DNA of 64,000 bases from Haberlea rhodopensis (lineage: Eukaryota; Streptophyta; Magnoliopsida; Lamiales; Gesneriaceae): the NCBI GenBank assembly GCA_907163345.1, contig CAJQUN010000009.1, positions 7,254,001 to 7,318,000 of the forward strand, given 5' to 3'. Position numbers and translations under genes: made by a program. The notes below the pieces were generated by a model. It was given only the letters and a program-made list of their open reading frames with translations, was not told the DNA's origin and made no database searches. This document shows positions 32,402-45,065 of the stretch, in pieces (position 1 is the first letter of the stretch; each line of letters starts with the position of its first letter).

Positions 32402-33770
32402 TTATTATTATGCTTGTTCTTAATTATATATTATATATAATCACACTATTTATTTTTTTAATATTTCACGGTCTTCTAGAGTGTTGGAATGACTTGTATT
32501 TGGAGTGTTAGATTTATCTTTGACAACATATTAAAATAATTCTAAATATTTATGGCTTATAGAATTATAGAGGATTATTTCTAGATTGTCAAAGAATATG
32601 AAGCAAATCGTCAGTCAATTACCAAAACTGACTAAAATTCAAACAAAACATTTAGTCATAGTTCATAATTTTTGATCTGGTGGTATCACTTTTCTCATTT
32701 GAGAGACGATCTTGAGTTCTAAACTCAATGTTGTAAAAACAATCCCTCTCTCATAATTAAAAAAATAAATAAAGACCGTCCCCATAATATCTAAATATTC
32801 ATTACTAAGAAAAAAAACATATCTCAAATGAGATGCCATAATTATGTTAATAATCAAGTGATCTACATAAAAATAAGCATAAATGGACGAGATTAGGCTC
32901 TAAAACTGGTAAAAAATTGCGAAATATAAATTATATTTTCATAATCCATCGATAGGGGATGATGTAATCGTGAATGAAGAGTGTGAAAGGCATGAGTAAC
33001 ATGAGTTGTGGACTGTTAGCTTCGCTAGGTTGAGTGGCAACTTGGAATCCTCACTTTCTTCTGGAATTTAATGCTAAACTTTGAACTTATTAATTACTTA
33101 ACTTAATGACTGACGAGACACGCTCAAACTTTTTGGAGGTGTTAGGAAAATTATAAAAATGACGTTTTTATCGAAAACTAAAAAATAAAATGAATGATTC
33201 GACTTGGAAAACTAAGGCGGTGAAGATCAACGTTGCATTGTTAATCAGTGTAGCCACTATCTTCACTTGCCGACTAGTTAACTCCATTTTTGGCAACCCA
33301 AGAAAATCTTGAACATCCACTAGTTTCTGCATAATAACATGAAATAACCACGATGAGGAGTGATGCCAATAATTGCGTGCACCTGTTTATTTTAATTACG
33401 TGCATCAATATACTGTAATTATGTGCATTAGTGTACTTTAATTATATGCATAAGTATAGTTTAATTGTTAAAATTAATTGTAAGATCACCGCTGCCGACG
33501 TGGTGGTTCGCTAACTATATTAAGGTAACCGAAACCTATAAACTCAAACATGAACCGTGGAGATGGCAGAGAGTTGATGCTGCATTTTTGTTTTAGAGAA
33601 GATGGTGATTGTTCTTGTGGGGAGGTTTGGTCATTATTTTAAATATAAATTTTAGTGATTTGAAGTTTTTTTTAACTGAAATAAAGATTTTTGAATTGAT
33701 ATCGGCATTAACTTTGCCCATTTAATTTTTAACACCCGCCCAAAATCATCTTCTTTGTCCAAGCAAAAAA
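32402..33770. other. AT-rich intergenic sequence
   Basis: No gene or clear repeat. The last part (33,500-33,770) becomes less AT-rich toward the RPB4-like 5' UTR. Confidence 0.4.
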
Positions 33771-34769
33771 CACGGGAATAGCATTCCGCCTCGCGAAGAA
33801 GGGGAAGAACAATAATAATTGACTACGAAATTTTGGAAAACCTAGGAGCACAAATTTTAGTGGTTGTTTCCCTTGATTTTTGCATGTGGTTCACCTACAA
33901 CAAGCTGATATTTTCCAGAAGCCGGATCGTAAGAGGTAAGGGACGATGATTGCTACTGGAAATTCTGTCCTTCAGATTTATACTGGTTATTGTTCAATTG
34001 AGTTTATTGTCTGAATAGGACAGGATGAAATATGTAATTTTTTCCTTAAAATGTTACTATTTTCATATCTGTTATGGATCTCAAACTGAATTGGAAAAAG
34101 TTGGCTTTGTTTATTTTTCGAATTGGGTCAATATTAAGTGTCGGACTCATGTTGATAGTTGATTAATTGAAATTTCGTGGAATGGATTTAATTTCAAAAG
34201 CGTGGATATCTGTATATCTGTTAAAAGGTTAGATTTTCAGTTTGGACTGTTCTTGGGATCCTGGCTTTGATTATATTATTGTATGATAAATATCCAGGGT
34301 GGTCAAAGCATAGGGAATTGCTGTCAAAATGTTATTTTCTTTTTCTTACGTTATTCTTGGATTTGGGGCTGCTTCTGTTAAGAAAAAAATGTGAACTGGA
34401 TGGATTTTGGGACCTGCGTAAATCAGGAATTTCAGGGATGTTTTGAGACACTATCACTGTGTTATGGTTATGATTATGTGTTCTATGAGTTGATTAATTA
34501 GGTGGAAGATAATATAATTCCCAGCTTATAAACCCTTCATACTGTGCTTATTGAAACTAAATTTAAGAGGGATTTGCAGGGAGATACAGGTCTTGATTGA
34601 AGATTTAACTATGTCGGGAGAAGAAGATGAAAACGCCGCTGAGCTAAAGATACCTGAGGAATTTTTGAAGCCCAAGTGCCTAATGAATTTTGAAGTTTCC
34701 TTGATTCTTGAACATAAGTATGAGCAGCTTCAGCAGATGTCTGAGGACCCAACGAATCAGATGTCACAG
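33771..34769 (+). pseudogene. NRPB4: RPB4-like (RNA polymerase II subunit 4) 5' gene fragment
   Basis: RPB4 pairs with RPB7 in the stalk of RNA polymerase II. The exon 34611-34769 encodes 53 residues, from MSGEEDENAAELKIPEEFLK to SEDPTNQMSQ, matching the N-terminus of plant NRPB4 (about 138 aa). A 5' UTR exon ending at 33935 (donor gtaagg) and an acceptor at 34579 are intact, so the copy was made at the DNA level and not by retrotransposition. After residue 53 the text reads VFKFREI and stops. Only VF agrees with the family, and VF may be real coding or a chance reading through the donor gttttc. No further RPB4 exon was found up to 64,000. I therefore call it a 5' fragment, although its promoter and UTR look usable. 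Confidence 0.8.
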
Positions 34770-34799
34770 GTTTTCAAATTTCGTGAAATATGAGCTATA

Positions 34800-35400
34800 G
34801 AAAAAATTGGGTACGATTTGGAGTTGTATGCTATTTGTTATAAGTTATTGAAGTTTACTGTCTCCACCCTGCTGTAATTTTTTCTTTGAACTTAATTCAC
34901 TTTTTCTTTGAACTTAATTTTTAGTACTTCAGTTAGAATTAGAGTTATTGGTTTATGTGGATGGAAACCCCGGTAAGATATCTATAGTGATAAAGTTTCA
35001 TTTGAAAAATTCAGGTTATGGTTACTTACTAACATAGAATTAGTTAGTGTATCTTTCATTTCTGCTGCTGTTTATTTATTTACTTATTTATTGTTCAACA
35101 CATCTAGTTCTCACATTTAAATATATGACGGTAGAAATGAGGAGATTGAGTTCAACCTATCATAAAGATATTGCCCTTATGCTAGATTAGATTGTTCAAA
35201 TTTGATTTGAGACTATATATTTATATGGACCACACATATTCAAATCAAATCTGGACCATTGGATGTTGCATGTGGGTAGTACTTTTATATTAGTCTTCAT
35301 TTCCCAATTTCCTCGACAAACACTGTCACAACATAGTTTCAATATTCACTTGCATGGATTTATTCGATGCTACCATTAAAACAATCCCTTATAGATTGAT
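34800..35400. other. AT-rich sequence after the RPB4 fragment
   Basis: Searched by eye for the rest of RPB4 and found none. No other feature seen. Confidence 0.4.
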
Positions 35401-35459
35401 CCAATGGTGTGCAGTTTGAGCCTTTGTGACTATATGAAAAATTGGATCAATCATCAGAG

Positions 35460-35680
35460 AATTGCCCTAAGTGGTACCCTCCAAGAATCGCTCGGAGAGG
35501 TTTCCCCCAAGGCGGATTGGGGATTCACATGCTTAGGTTACCCTCCAAGAATCCACAGCCACTTGCATGTGGCACCTTCCAAAATTCTTGCATTTTTTTA
35601 TAAATTTTTTAAGAGGATACGAAATGATTCGAACTCGAGACCTCTTATATTAGAAAATGATGATAACTACTAGGTGGAAG
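35460..35680 (-). repeat. Possible tRNA-derived SINE remnant with short direct repeat
   Basis: On the minus strand a B box, GTTCGAATC, lies at 35626-35634. Upstream of it is tagtagttatcatc, which resembles the 5' part of plant SINEs. The A box is imperfect. The words taccctccaagaatc occur twice (about 35,476 and 35,540). Confidence 0.35.
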
Positions 35681-36100
35681 CCTTACTACCCAAAATTCTT
35701 ACATTTGTGGTAATTTCAAAATAATAAAATAGAGTAAATTTTGTACTTTTTTGGCAATTTATGTTAATACTTTTAACTTTTTTCCTATTATCCAATGATT
35801 AAGTTTAGCCACATAAGCAAAATATTTTACAACAACAAATTTTGTTTAGAAAAAGTGGAGCATTTCAAGCAGAAAAACCAAAACTGATGTTGGAAAATAC
35901 TTAAAGCTATATTGATAGTCACATTTACAAAAATAAAAATATTATAACCCAAAATTTACACGATTAGAATCAATAATTTACCATTTACTTCCTTCAAAAA
36001 ATTTTTGAAATTGAAATGTATAATATACTGTGTGAGCCATCTTCCATTTTGGTATCACTATCTAAATCTTTATTACCTAGCTCTCTAATATTACTAATGC
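35681..36100. other. AT-rich sequence, no feature
   Basis: Nothing recognised. Confidence 0.4.
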
Positions 36101-36765
36101 ATCGTACAATGGATGTAATCCTTACCAGAATTAGTGATGCTTAGTTTGTTTGGCGTTGTTACTGTTTGGTTGTTCCTCCATTTTGCTATGCTCTCTAGTA
36201 TGTTACTCGGTTTTAGTGGTGCAACATTTTTGGGATATTATATTTGGTGCTTTTGGGGTGACACTGTTTAGTATTTTTGGTGGTGGTTAGTTTGTATTAC
36301 TTCATTTCGTTTTGAGTACGGGCTTTTTGGTTCGTGCTTCATCCAGCTATGGTTCTTGGTCAATGGTTCTCAACGTGGGATTCGGATTTGAGTACGTGCT
36401 CCTTTGTATGCCTTTATCAGTTTTTGTCGCTCGTTTATTCTTATTTGTTCCTTCAGTTATATTGAAAAACAGTCATTTAGTTCGACCACATCCTAGATAT
36501 TATAGTTCGAGTGGATCTGGTTTGGTACATGCATGCTTCAGATCTCGGTATTGTGATGCAGATGCGACTCACTTTCCAATGTCCATTTTAGTATGCATTG
36601 CCATATGTGTTGTTTAGTCTTTGCATATGTATGACATTTGTCTTTGTCGTTGTTTATTGTTGTTTTATCAGTTGTATTATCATGTATATTGGGCTTCAGC
36701 CGAAACTTCTATGTATCTGTCAATTACTTAATATAATTAATGTTTATGTTAAAAAACAGAAAAAA
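36100..36765 (+). repeat. Probable LINE 3' end fragment
   Basis: G/T-rich with frames that have no recognisable domain (36,312-36,807). It ends in cttaatataattaatgtttatg and an A-rich tail. It resembles the 25.4 kb fragment in style and shares words with 8.1-8.25 kb. Confidence 0.35.
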
Positions 36766-37600
36766 GAAAAAAACTATTTGCTGGAAATTTATATATTCCG
36801 GAAATGAATTGCGAAATACGACATATATTTGGTTATATTGTTGGATGGAGATATCTTATAGCTAATGATAAAGATGAAACTCTAATAAAGATAATTATTG
36901 CTGACCTCTATTATGCATTCCACTAATTAATAAGTGTAAGATTATAATAAGTTAGCGAACATTAACAAAATTGAAAGTATTTCACAAGAATAAAATAGAT
37001 ATCTATTATTTTATTTTTAAATAAGAACTACCTATCCACATATGAACTCTCCATACGCCACCGTACGGCAATGTGGAAAATGTTTTAGGCAATTGGAAAA
37101 TAAGTTACTAGATTCCAAAGGCGGCTAAAGGTCCTGCCAAACTTCCATATTCCACTTATTTTTTATCTAACAATAAGATGACGTAGCCACGATTTAAAAA
37201 TATATGGATTGTTCTGGTTAGATAGGGTTAAATGGTCATCACAATTTAGAGAGTTAGCCTAAAACTAAATTTTCAAAAATTAAGACTAACTTTTTTTTTT
37301 TTTTTGAAAATTTGCATTGTGCTGAAGCTCATCCTAATATTGCCCAAAAATTTTGATATGATAGTTGTATAACTTAAATCTTTTAAATAATACAACAATC
37401 CAAGCGTATCGTTTCGATAGCTCTTCCATCAAGAAATTATTACTTCCCAACAATCCTCCTATATTATAACTCATGATAATCAATCACGTGATATTGACTC
37501 TTTATATATATATATTTTCGAGATAGTATGGAAAGTTCCACGTAAGCAACCATAAGAAAAGTCCAAACGCGCCTATTTGTCAAACTATTTATTGCGACAG
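36766..37600. other. Intergenic sequence upstream of the first C2 gene
   Basis: AT-rich. No gene seen. Confidence 0.4.
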
Positions 37601-37633
37601 AATTGATTAATGTCTACACCGTATCTTCTTATC

Positions 37634-37641
37634 TATATATA
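37634..37641 (+). promoter_or_regulatory. TATA box of C2 gene A
   Basis: TATATATA sits about 150 bases upstream of the ATG. The surrounding block (ctatgc, then ctccttcataaat, then ttcaatt) is shared with the promoter of gene B at 48.9 kb, which supports it as the duplicated core promoter. Confidence 0.6.
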
Positions 37642-37789
37642 CTATGCCTCAATGGCATCTCCTTCATAAATACTTCAATTAAAAAGTAAACCACGTACAT
37701 AACATCTTTGAATTCTTGATCGCTCAGAGATATATTTCTCATCCGAATTTAGCTGTATTTGTTGTCTTGTTATATTCCAAGATACAAAG

Positions 37790-40662
37790 ATGACGATTGG
37801 ACTCATGGACGTGACTCTGGTGGGAGCTCGAGGACTGAAAAATTTAGGCTTCTTTGGTATGTATATGCCAATATTACATAGTTACATTTGGCCCAATGTG
37901 AAATTTGAAATGATTTTGATCCTTGTATTTTTTTAAACATAAGAGTTAAAAAAAAACACATATATGGTGTTTGTGGTTTGTGTCATTGATTGTTAAAGTG
38001 GTCCGAACAGTGGCGGAGCCAGGGGGTGCGCAGGGGGGCAGCCACACCCCCCCAAAAAACCTATATATATATATTTTATACTTCCTATTGAGAAAAATTT
38101 ATTGTAGCATAGTGGTTAATGTAGTGTATTCAGGTGAATGAGAGGCTCGGGTTCGATGCCCAGCCATAACAATTTTGATATTTTTCATAAAGATGGTCAT
38201 TGGGTTGTTTGTGGGCCAAAATTACTTTAAAAATAAAAAATAAATTGTGGGCTTTATAAGTGGACCAATAAATCAAAAAATAGTAAGTGTTTATTCAATG
38301 AAAATTTAGGGGTTTTTTTTTTTTTGTACCACAATTCCTATAAAGGTTATATGATCAAATCATCATTATTTGGTTGTCAGCATTTTTGGCCGGTCATTGT
38401 ATTAAATAATAAAATAGGTTCTTAGCATTTTAAACAAAAGTAATCATCATTATTATTATATATAATAATAATAACAATAATATGATCATAAATGAATACA
38501 ATTTAATATTTCTTTGCTACTTAAATCTAGTGTTAAAAAAATCAATGTTATAATTCACCCGTTGTCATATAGTCTTTAGATAAAATCATGAAATTAAATT
38601 GCATGTATGTATTTTGACACAAATCAGTGTTACCATTCACCTGCCAAGCAAGCGGATTGCTTTATGGAATGATGTTATACAATGTTGTTTTTTCTTTTTT
38701 GGCTTAGCTTTTTGGTTGATCGAAACTATGTCTTTGAAGCCGGGTGCTAAGGCAGAGGTGCGGTAGAACTGGTGCGAGGTGCAACCGAAATTTTTTTCGC
38801 CCCCCCAAACTTATTTTTCTGGTTCCGCCCCTGGGTCCGAATATGTGTATTTTCCACTGAAATAGTGTTTGTGGTCCAAGAGGGTACCTTTAGCTTAACC
38901 TAAAAAGACCAGTCAATTATTAGGATTGAGTTTCAGTAAAGAAAAGTGGTAATATACTTATAATGGGATAGAGGTTGCAGAGAAGGGGCACCAAATATCT
39001 TGTATTTATAATGAAATTTCATTAAAATAGAAAATTAGGTAATCCCAAAATTCGAAAGAGGGTTCAGTTCAGGGTTACAAAAATAGCCGACAACAAATCC
39101 GGTATTTTCTGTAACCTACAAGTAGCGGACGTGGCCGCTCCGCTTCCTGAACCCTCTTTCGGATTTTGGGATTACGTAAATTGGTATTTATTTTCTATTT
39201 TAATGAAATTTCATTATAAATACAAGATATTTGGTGCCCCTTCTCTGCAACCTCTATCCCATAATAAGTATATTACCACTTTCTTTACTGAAACTCAATC
39301 CTAATAATTGACTGGTCTTTTTAGGGTAAGCTAAAGGTACCCTCCTAGACCACAAACACTATTTCAGTGAAAAATACACATATTCGGACCACTTTAACAA
39401 TCAATGACACGGACACAAACACCATATATGTGTATTCTGCGGTTTTTAAAATAAGCTTTCCATGATTTTAAACATAAGCTTAAAACTCATGTGTTTTTTT
39501 TTAAAAAAAGATAATGTTAAAACAAGTGTGTTTTGTAATTGTAGATTATCTACTCTAAATGCATCCGATAATATGTATTTCATACTTTATCCATTTGTGA
39601 CATTTAATTTACACACTCTAAAAGCTTATTTTTATTTGAAAGATACAGTTATCACGTGTCATTCTATTATTCAATTTTTACTATGATCGGTCCATTTACA
39701 TTTTTATAGGGACCTCCATTAGCATTTGGTTCATTTGTAAAATAATTAAATAAATAATATTAAATGTAAAGAATGAATAAAAAAATAAAATATGAAATAC
39801 ATAGTATCATATGCGTGTATTTGCAATTACAGAACACATGATTTTTAGCTTATGTTTTAAAAATCAAGTGGATTTAAATGTTAATTACACAATGGTTTAA
39901 ACGCTAATGTTTTGAAAAACGTAAGGATTGAAACACTAATTTTTTTTCCTCAAAAAAAAAAAACTAATTTATTTTACACCCATTTCAAATTTCACATGGG
40001 GTTGCATGCACTTTGCCCTATTTCAAATATATTTGATTGATTAATTGTTTTCATGTTAAATTATAATATAACACCTTTAGTTAACATCCCATTTGTTATA
40101 AAAAATATTTCAAGTTTCTCGTTTTCTATTATTAAAACTAAGGAACTTAATAGTTTAATTCATTTGGTAAGCAAGAAACAAAGATTACTCTATACAATTT
40201 TAAAGGGGCGAAATTATATTTTCCAAGATGGTCATTTGACTATTAGTCTATTTACTTCTTGTGATCGAAAGAGGCTCTTGAGAAATATAAATATCTATCG
40301 CGATCCGACTTGATTCTTTTTTATGATTCAGATACCATATCTCAATCCAAATTAAATGCTTATTAGTTGTTATTATCGTCTCTTTACTTTTGAATTGAAA
40401 TACACAATTTTTTTTATTATAAATAAAATGCATTAAAAATATAAGTTATGCATTTAAATATAGGAGAAATAACTCTGTTTTTTTTCATGCAAGGTATTTT
40501 CATTTGACAGGTACGATAGATCCATATGTTGTGATTCAATACAAAAATCAAGAGCAGAAGAGTCGTACTGCTCGAGGTAAATTCTTGTTTTATGCCCCTT
40601 TAAATTAAGTTTTTTTTATATATTGAATATACACACACATATCTTAATAATCTAATGTTTTA

Positions 40663-40721
<59 letters not shown>

Positions 40722-42587
40722 GTTTTCAGTAAATTGTTTTTCTTGTTTTTGCCAAACTAATTAATTAATTATAATGTATATAATCAGGACAAGGCAATGC
40801 TCCATTGTGGAACGAGAAGTTCAGATTCAAGGTGGAATATCCAAAGGAAGGGAATGAACACCCCAAGCTTGTTCTCAAAATCATGGACTGTGGCACTTTC
40901 ATCCGTGACGACTTTCTTGGTCTAACTACGTAAGACTCTTTTATATATACACAAAACAAATATAATCTTACAGAATTGTTCATTAATCTGTTACAAAAAA
41001 ACGGAACAGATATGTATCTTGCATATGTCCGTTAAATGAAGGGCATGGAAGCCAATTGCTGCATATGTTTATATAGGCAAAAAATAACAAGTCGTTCCAT
41101 TTTTTTAACTAGCACCAATTTTCTTCAAAAAAAATTTATGCGAAACTATATTTGTTTAGTTCCAAAAGTTTGAGGCTACAATGGCAAAGAACACTATCTA
41201 GTGGAACAGCTTTTGTTATTTACCCCAATAATTTTTAGGTCATATTTTATTTTGGTTGAAATTGTTATGTATACCAAAATCACATAAAGTAAACTGATAC
41301 TTATCAAATCGAGATTTTTCAATTAATTTTTGAAATTTATATTATTACAATGTCAAAATATTCTTCACATGCCTGAACTTGGATACACATTTCTAATCAC
41401 AGCGCACCTAAAATTTTATATTCAGTTCCTATATTTGAGTCCTTTTAATTTCTTCACGCCCAAACAAGAACACTGGCTCCCACCATCACACTACCAAACG
41501 ATCAAATGTGAAATATAACAGTAATGGATGGTAGACGGTGTTCGGATAAGTTTACGAGAAAATTATAAAAATGATCTAATAGAATATGAATATTTACAAT
41601 AATAGTCTCAAACTTGTAGAACTAATTAAATATAATCACAGAGAAATTAATTTTTTAACAAAAACCATCCCGAATTTTGTTAAGAGTTTATTCACACTAA
41701 AATAAGCTGTTCTTTTAAAAATGAATTACCAATCCTTTTGTATTACTAAGATAACATATCTTAATGATATTGATGTGTTTAATAATATAGTTATAATCAG
41801 AAATAAGAATTGATATCATGAAAATAGTGTAAATTGTTATTTTTGGATATATTTTTATTCATAAAAATAGTTTTAGAATAGTATAATTAATATAATAATT
41901 ATCGAGGAACAAAATCACAAACCCATTTATTACAGGATGGAAATTTTTATTTCGCATTCATATTTGATCTAATTCGACTTTTGAATCATTAGCTTTGTTG
42001 CTAATTCACAAATAATAAAGATATTAACGCCATGTAACGCATAAAAACCGTCCTTACAGGCAGGCTGCCTCAAAAAAACCATTGATGGAATATTTCATAT
42101 TCTTACCATAAAATAATCATTATTATTATTATTATTGTTGTTGTTATTATTAATTTTATTTTTTAAAGAAAGATATAACGTTATAATCTTAATTAATTAG
42201 TCAAATTCGAAAATGCAGCATCCATTTGAAGGAACTCTTTGAAATTGGTGTGGAGGATGGCACGGCTGAGCTTAGTACTCAGAAGTACAGAGTTGTTTCT
42301 GACAATCAAACTTATCATGGTGAAGTTAATGTTGGAGTCACTTTTACTGCACAGGTAAATCATTTTAACCCAAGGCCATTGTCCAATAAATAAATATTTA
42401 ATTCCAGTAAAATGATGTACTCAAAATTTGATGTTAAAATTCCTCAAAGTGATTTGATTTACGATGACATGTACTCATTTTCTTGGTTGGAAAAAGTTTT
42501 TGAAATTTTTTTACAATTTTACTTTAAAAAATATATATTTATGAATAATAAATTTTTCTTGCACAGGGAGAAATTGATAATGAGTAG
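37790..42587 (+). CDS. C2-domain protein A (16 kDa phloem protein/ERG1 type), shortened tail
   Basis: A single small C2 domain. Relatives bind phospholipid, often with calcium, and occur in phloem sap or respond to elicitors. Five exons join in frame: 37790-37856, 40511-40576, 40788-40929, 42219-42354 and 42567-42587. The product is 143 aa, starting MTIGLMDVTLVGARGLKN. The IDPYV strand and the LVLKIMD and DDFLG loops are conserved. Two usual calcium-loop acids are missing: the Asp before the FG of loop 1 is Gly, and the second Asp of the MD-x-D loop is Gly. In exon 5 a TAG replaces the CAA of gene B, removing the conserved EYGGWK tail that is still legible downstream. Intron 1 (2.65 kb) holds the foldback and hAT elements. 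Confidence 0.88.
37956..39433. mobile_element. Foldback (long inverted repeat) element, split by a hAT insertion
   Basis: The left arm is 37956-38007 plus 38842-39067 and the right arm is 39147-39433. The outermost acacatatatggt pairs with accatatatgtgt. The inner gggttcag (39060-39067) pairs with ctgaaccc (39147-39154). Without the hAT insertion it is about 640 bp with nearly complete pairing and a short loop. It lies in intron 1 of C2 gene A. The transposon class is unknown, and no clean target duplication was found. Confidence 0.85.
38008..38833. mobile_element. hAT-type element, CAGTGGCGGAGCC ends, copy 2 (826 bp)
   Basis: It starts cagtggcggagccagg and ends ctggttccgcccctg. The perfect 8-bp duplication ggtccgaa is at 38000-38007 and 38834-38841. 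The opposite arm of the foldback has a single ttcggacc (39383-39390), which is the empty-site sequence. The element carries the gggggcagccac-ccccccc block of this family. Inside is a tRNA-like pair of boxes: A box TAGCATAGTGG (38105-38115) and B box GTTCGATGC (38151-38159). It has no transposase. Confidence 0.95.
40666..40718. repeat. (TA)n microsatellite
   Basis: About 26 TA units in intron 2 of C2 gene A. Confidence 0.95.
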
Positions 42588-42599
42588 GAGTATGGTGGA

Positions 42600-44768
42600 T
42601 GGAAGGCAAACATATATCAGGAGAGACAGTCTAGTTAGTTTGGTTTGTTGAAGTCCAAGACTGTAAAATATGTAATTATTTCATTTATAAAATAAAACTA
42701 TTTCTCTTTTTAAAAAGTTTTTGTCATTTTTTTTTCATTCAACCTTTTTGTTGTCTTTTGTGTAATTTAACTGAAAATATTAAAAAAATTAAGATTTTTT
42801 TTGTTAATAAATCTTTTTTTATCTATTGCAATTTAACCATCCTCTTCATTTATTTTCCCATGAAAAAGAATTTGTGGTGAAGTGTGATTGCTGACCTAGC
42901 TTTTGAATGTTAGTATATTATGAACCTAAATTATTACAACAATGAATAATATCTCTACTTTGAGTTTATTTGTGGATCAATAGCAAAGATTTAGCAAAAG
43001 TGTTGTTATAATTATTTCTGTAATAAAAAAATTTACAATGGTGATAGAGGATATGGAAAATATTTGTTGTAACGTATTATATAGTTAATATTATAAAAGT
43101 GACCATCAAACCTTTTATTTATAGGAGTATAGTTATTATGTAGGTATGGTTTCAAATGTTTATCATCATCTCTCAAGATATGGAGAAGATCTGGCACATC
43201 CTCTTAATCTTCGATAAGGTTAATCAAATTTCGTAAATCTCGGCTCTACCAATTCCCTGAGATCTCAACCATTATGATATGGACCTATCTGGTAAGTGAT
43301 AAGCATAAGTGCACAACTAATGAGCTTCATTGAAGCATACGTCGGGAGGTCGGCTGTCTAATCTGTTACACCACCCCAACATTGGCACATAAATTAACGA
43401 GAGGTCGGCATATGTTGGGAGGTCGGTCACTCAGGCAAGAGGTCAGCCGTGCTAGGAGATTGAGTCATGTCCATAGATCGGGATCGATAATACTGGCGTT
43501 GCTTGCAAACAAAATTTGAAAACAACAAGCCTCATCATACATGATGTAATCAAAACCCGTCTTATATTCCAAAAATAATATTTCTTACAGCTTGAAATTT
43601 AAAACTTACAAAACTGGTATAAAAACTGTTCTCCGGTTAAAATACGTCAGCGAAAGCTTAAATAAATCAATGGCAGTGGAATCTTGAATAGTAACAATTA
43701 ATTCACTATCTCCGAAACTGATTTTGATCTTTCTCTTCGATTTCTGATTCACTTTTATCTGGGAGGGGAGGTGAGTGGTGAGTGTTTTGGAAAACATATA
43801 GCAAGTAGATGTCAGTCGGAGCAGAATAAGATAGAAATACTGAACAAAACTCAATATAATTGCCCTCATCTGAGCCAGAACATATCATATCAGAAATATT
43901 CTTTGTATAATATAAGTTCAGCACAATAAATCCTCTTATTTCCTCATGATACTGATATCAGTTCTCTAGACATAATCATCATAGAGATAAATTTAAAACA
44001 TTGGATTACTCACGAATAAGGGTCAGTATTTTCCAGCACAACGATTAACCATTAGATCATGTCAGAAAATGGTTATATCCACCACATCAAGGTCAGAACA
44101 CGAAATTTTTACCAATTGGATTTCAAAATTTAAAGTGCTTTAAAAATCATAATTATCACCAGAAACATCAGAATTTCATAGTTCCAAAATACTTCACATA
44201 ATCAATTTAAATTTATACCATACTTATGATGATTCAAAAAATGAAATGAATTTCAAAACAAAAGCCCACTTACAGAGATTGATTTGTAGTGTGATTGAAT
44301 GGATTCGGTCTATGAAATTGATGCAAAATTCCTCTCCTCATTGGCTTGCAATTTTCGAAAGCTAGTGTGTTTGTGTATGTGTATCGAATATTTGGCCTGA
44401 TTGGTGAGAGATTTCGAGTCGCGTATAGTGTAGGAGACTCCGATATTTATAGAATGTAAAATTCGAGAGTTTCGATTTCCAACGAACTCAATAATTGTCT
44501 TCTGTTTGAATTGTATTTTCGGATACCTCAATATATTTTAAGTTTACCCTCAAGTTATAGTTTGACCAAACTTTAGTTATTGACTTGATTGAAAAAATCT
44601 GGTTTCCACATATCGTCCTTCCCTTTTTCTAGAATATTGAGTTGGGAGGTTGGCCGTGATATGAGGCAATCTTTTATGTGATTAGGATAAGCTACTGCCC
44701 CTAAGGGTATCACTCTATCATTTTAAATTTTTTACATTTGTTTATTTATAGGTAATTATTAGAACATC
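42600..44768. other. Intergenic region between the C2 genes, part 1
   Basis: Probable 3' UTR of gene A to about 42,720. About 43,300-43,500 has repeated aggtcgg words. The stretch 43,555-43,690 resembles 45,105-45,200 (acatcagcggaa/acgtcagcgaaa style), which suggests remains of an LTR element. No coding region was recognised. Confidence 0.4.
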
Positions 44769-45065
44769 GATGGGTTATCAACTTGTACCACTATATTTGA
44801 CGAGGTCCAAGAATTTTATGAAAAATAATATATGAAACAAGACTTACTAGTTAATTAATTTGATAGTGATGGGTTATCAACTTGTACCACTATATTTGAC
44901 GAGGTCCAAGAATTTTATGAAAAATAATATATGAAACAAGACTTACTAGTTAATTAATTTGATAGTGATGGGTTATCAACTTGTACCACTATATTTGACG
45001 AGGTCCAATAATTTTATGAAAAATAATATATGAAACAAGACTTACTAGTTAATTAATTTGATAGT
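44769..45065. repeat. Three tandem copies of a 99-bp unit
   Basis: Copies start at 44769, 44868 and 44967 with gatgggttatcaacttgtac. They are nearly identical: copy 3 has one clear change, aggtccaataat for aggtccaagaat. The high identity indicates a recent amplification. The unit has no open frame of note. Confidence 0.95.
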
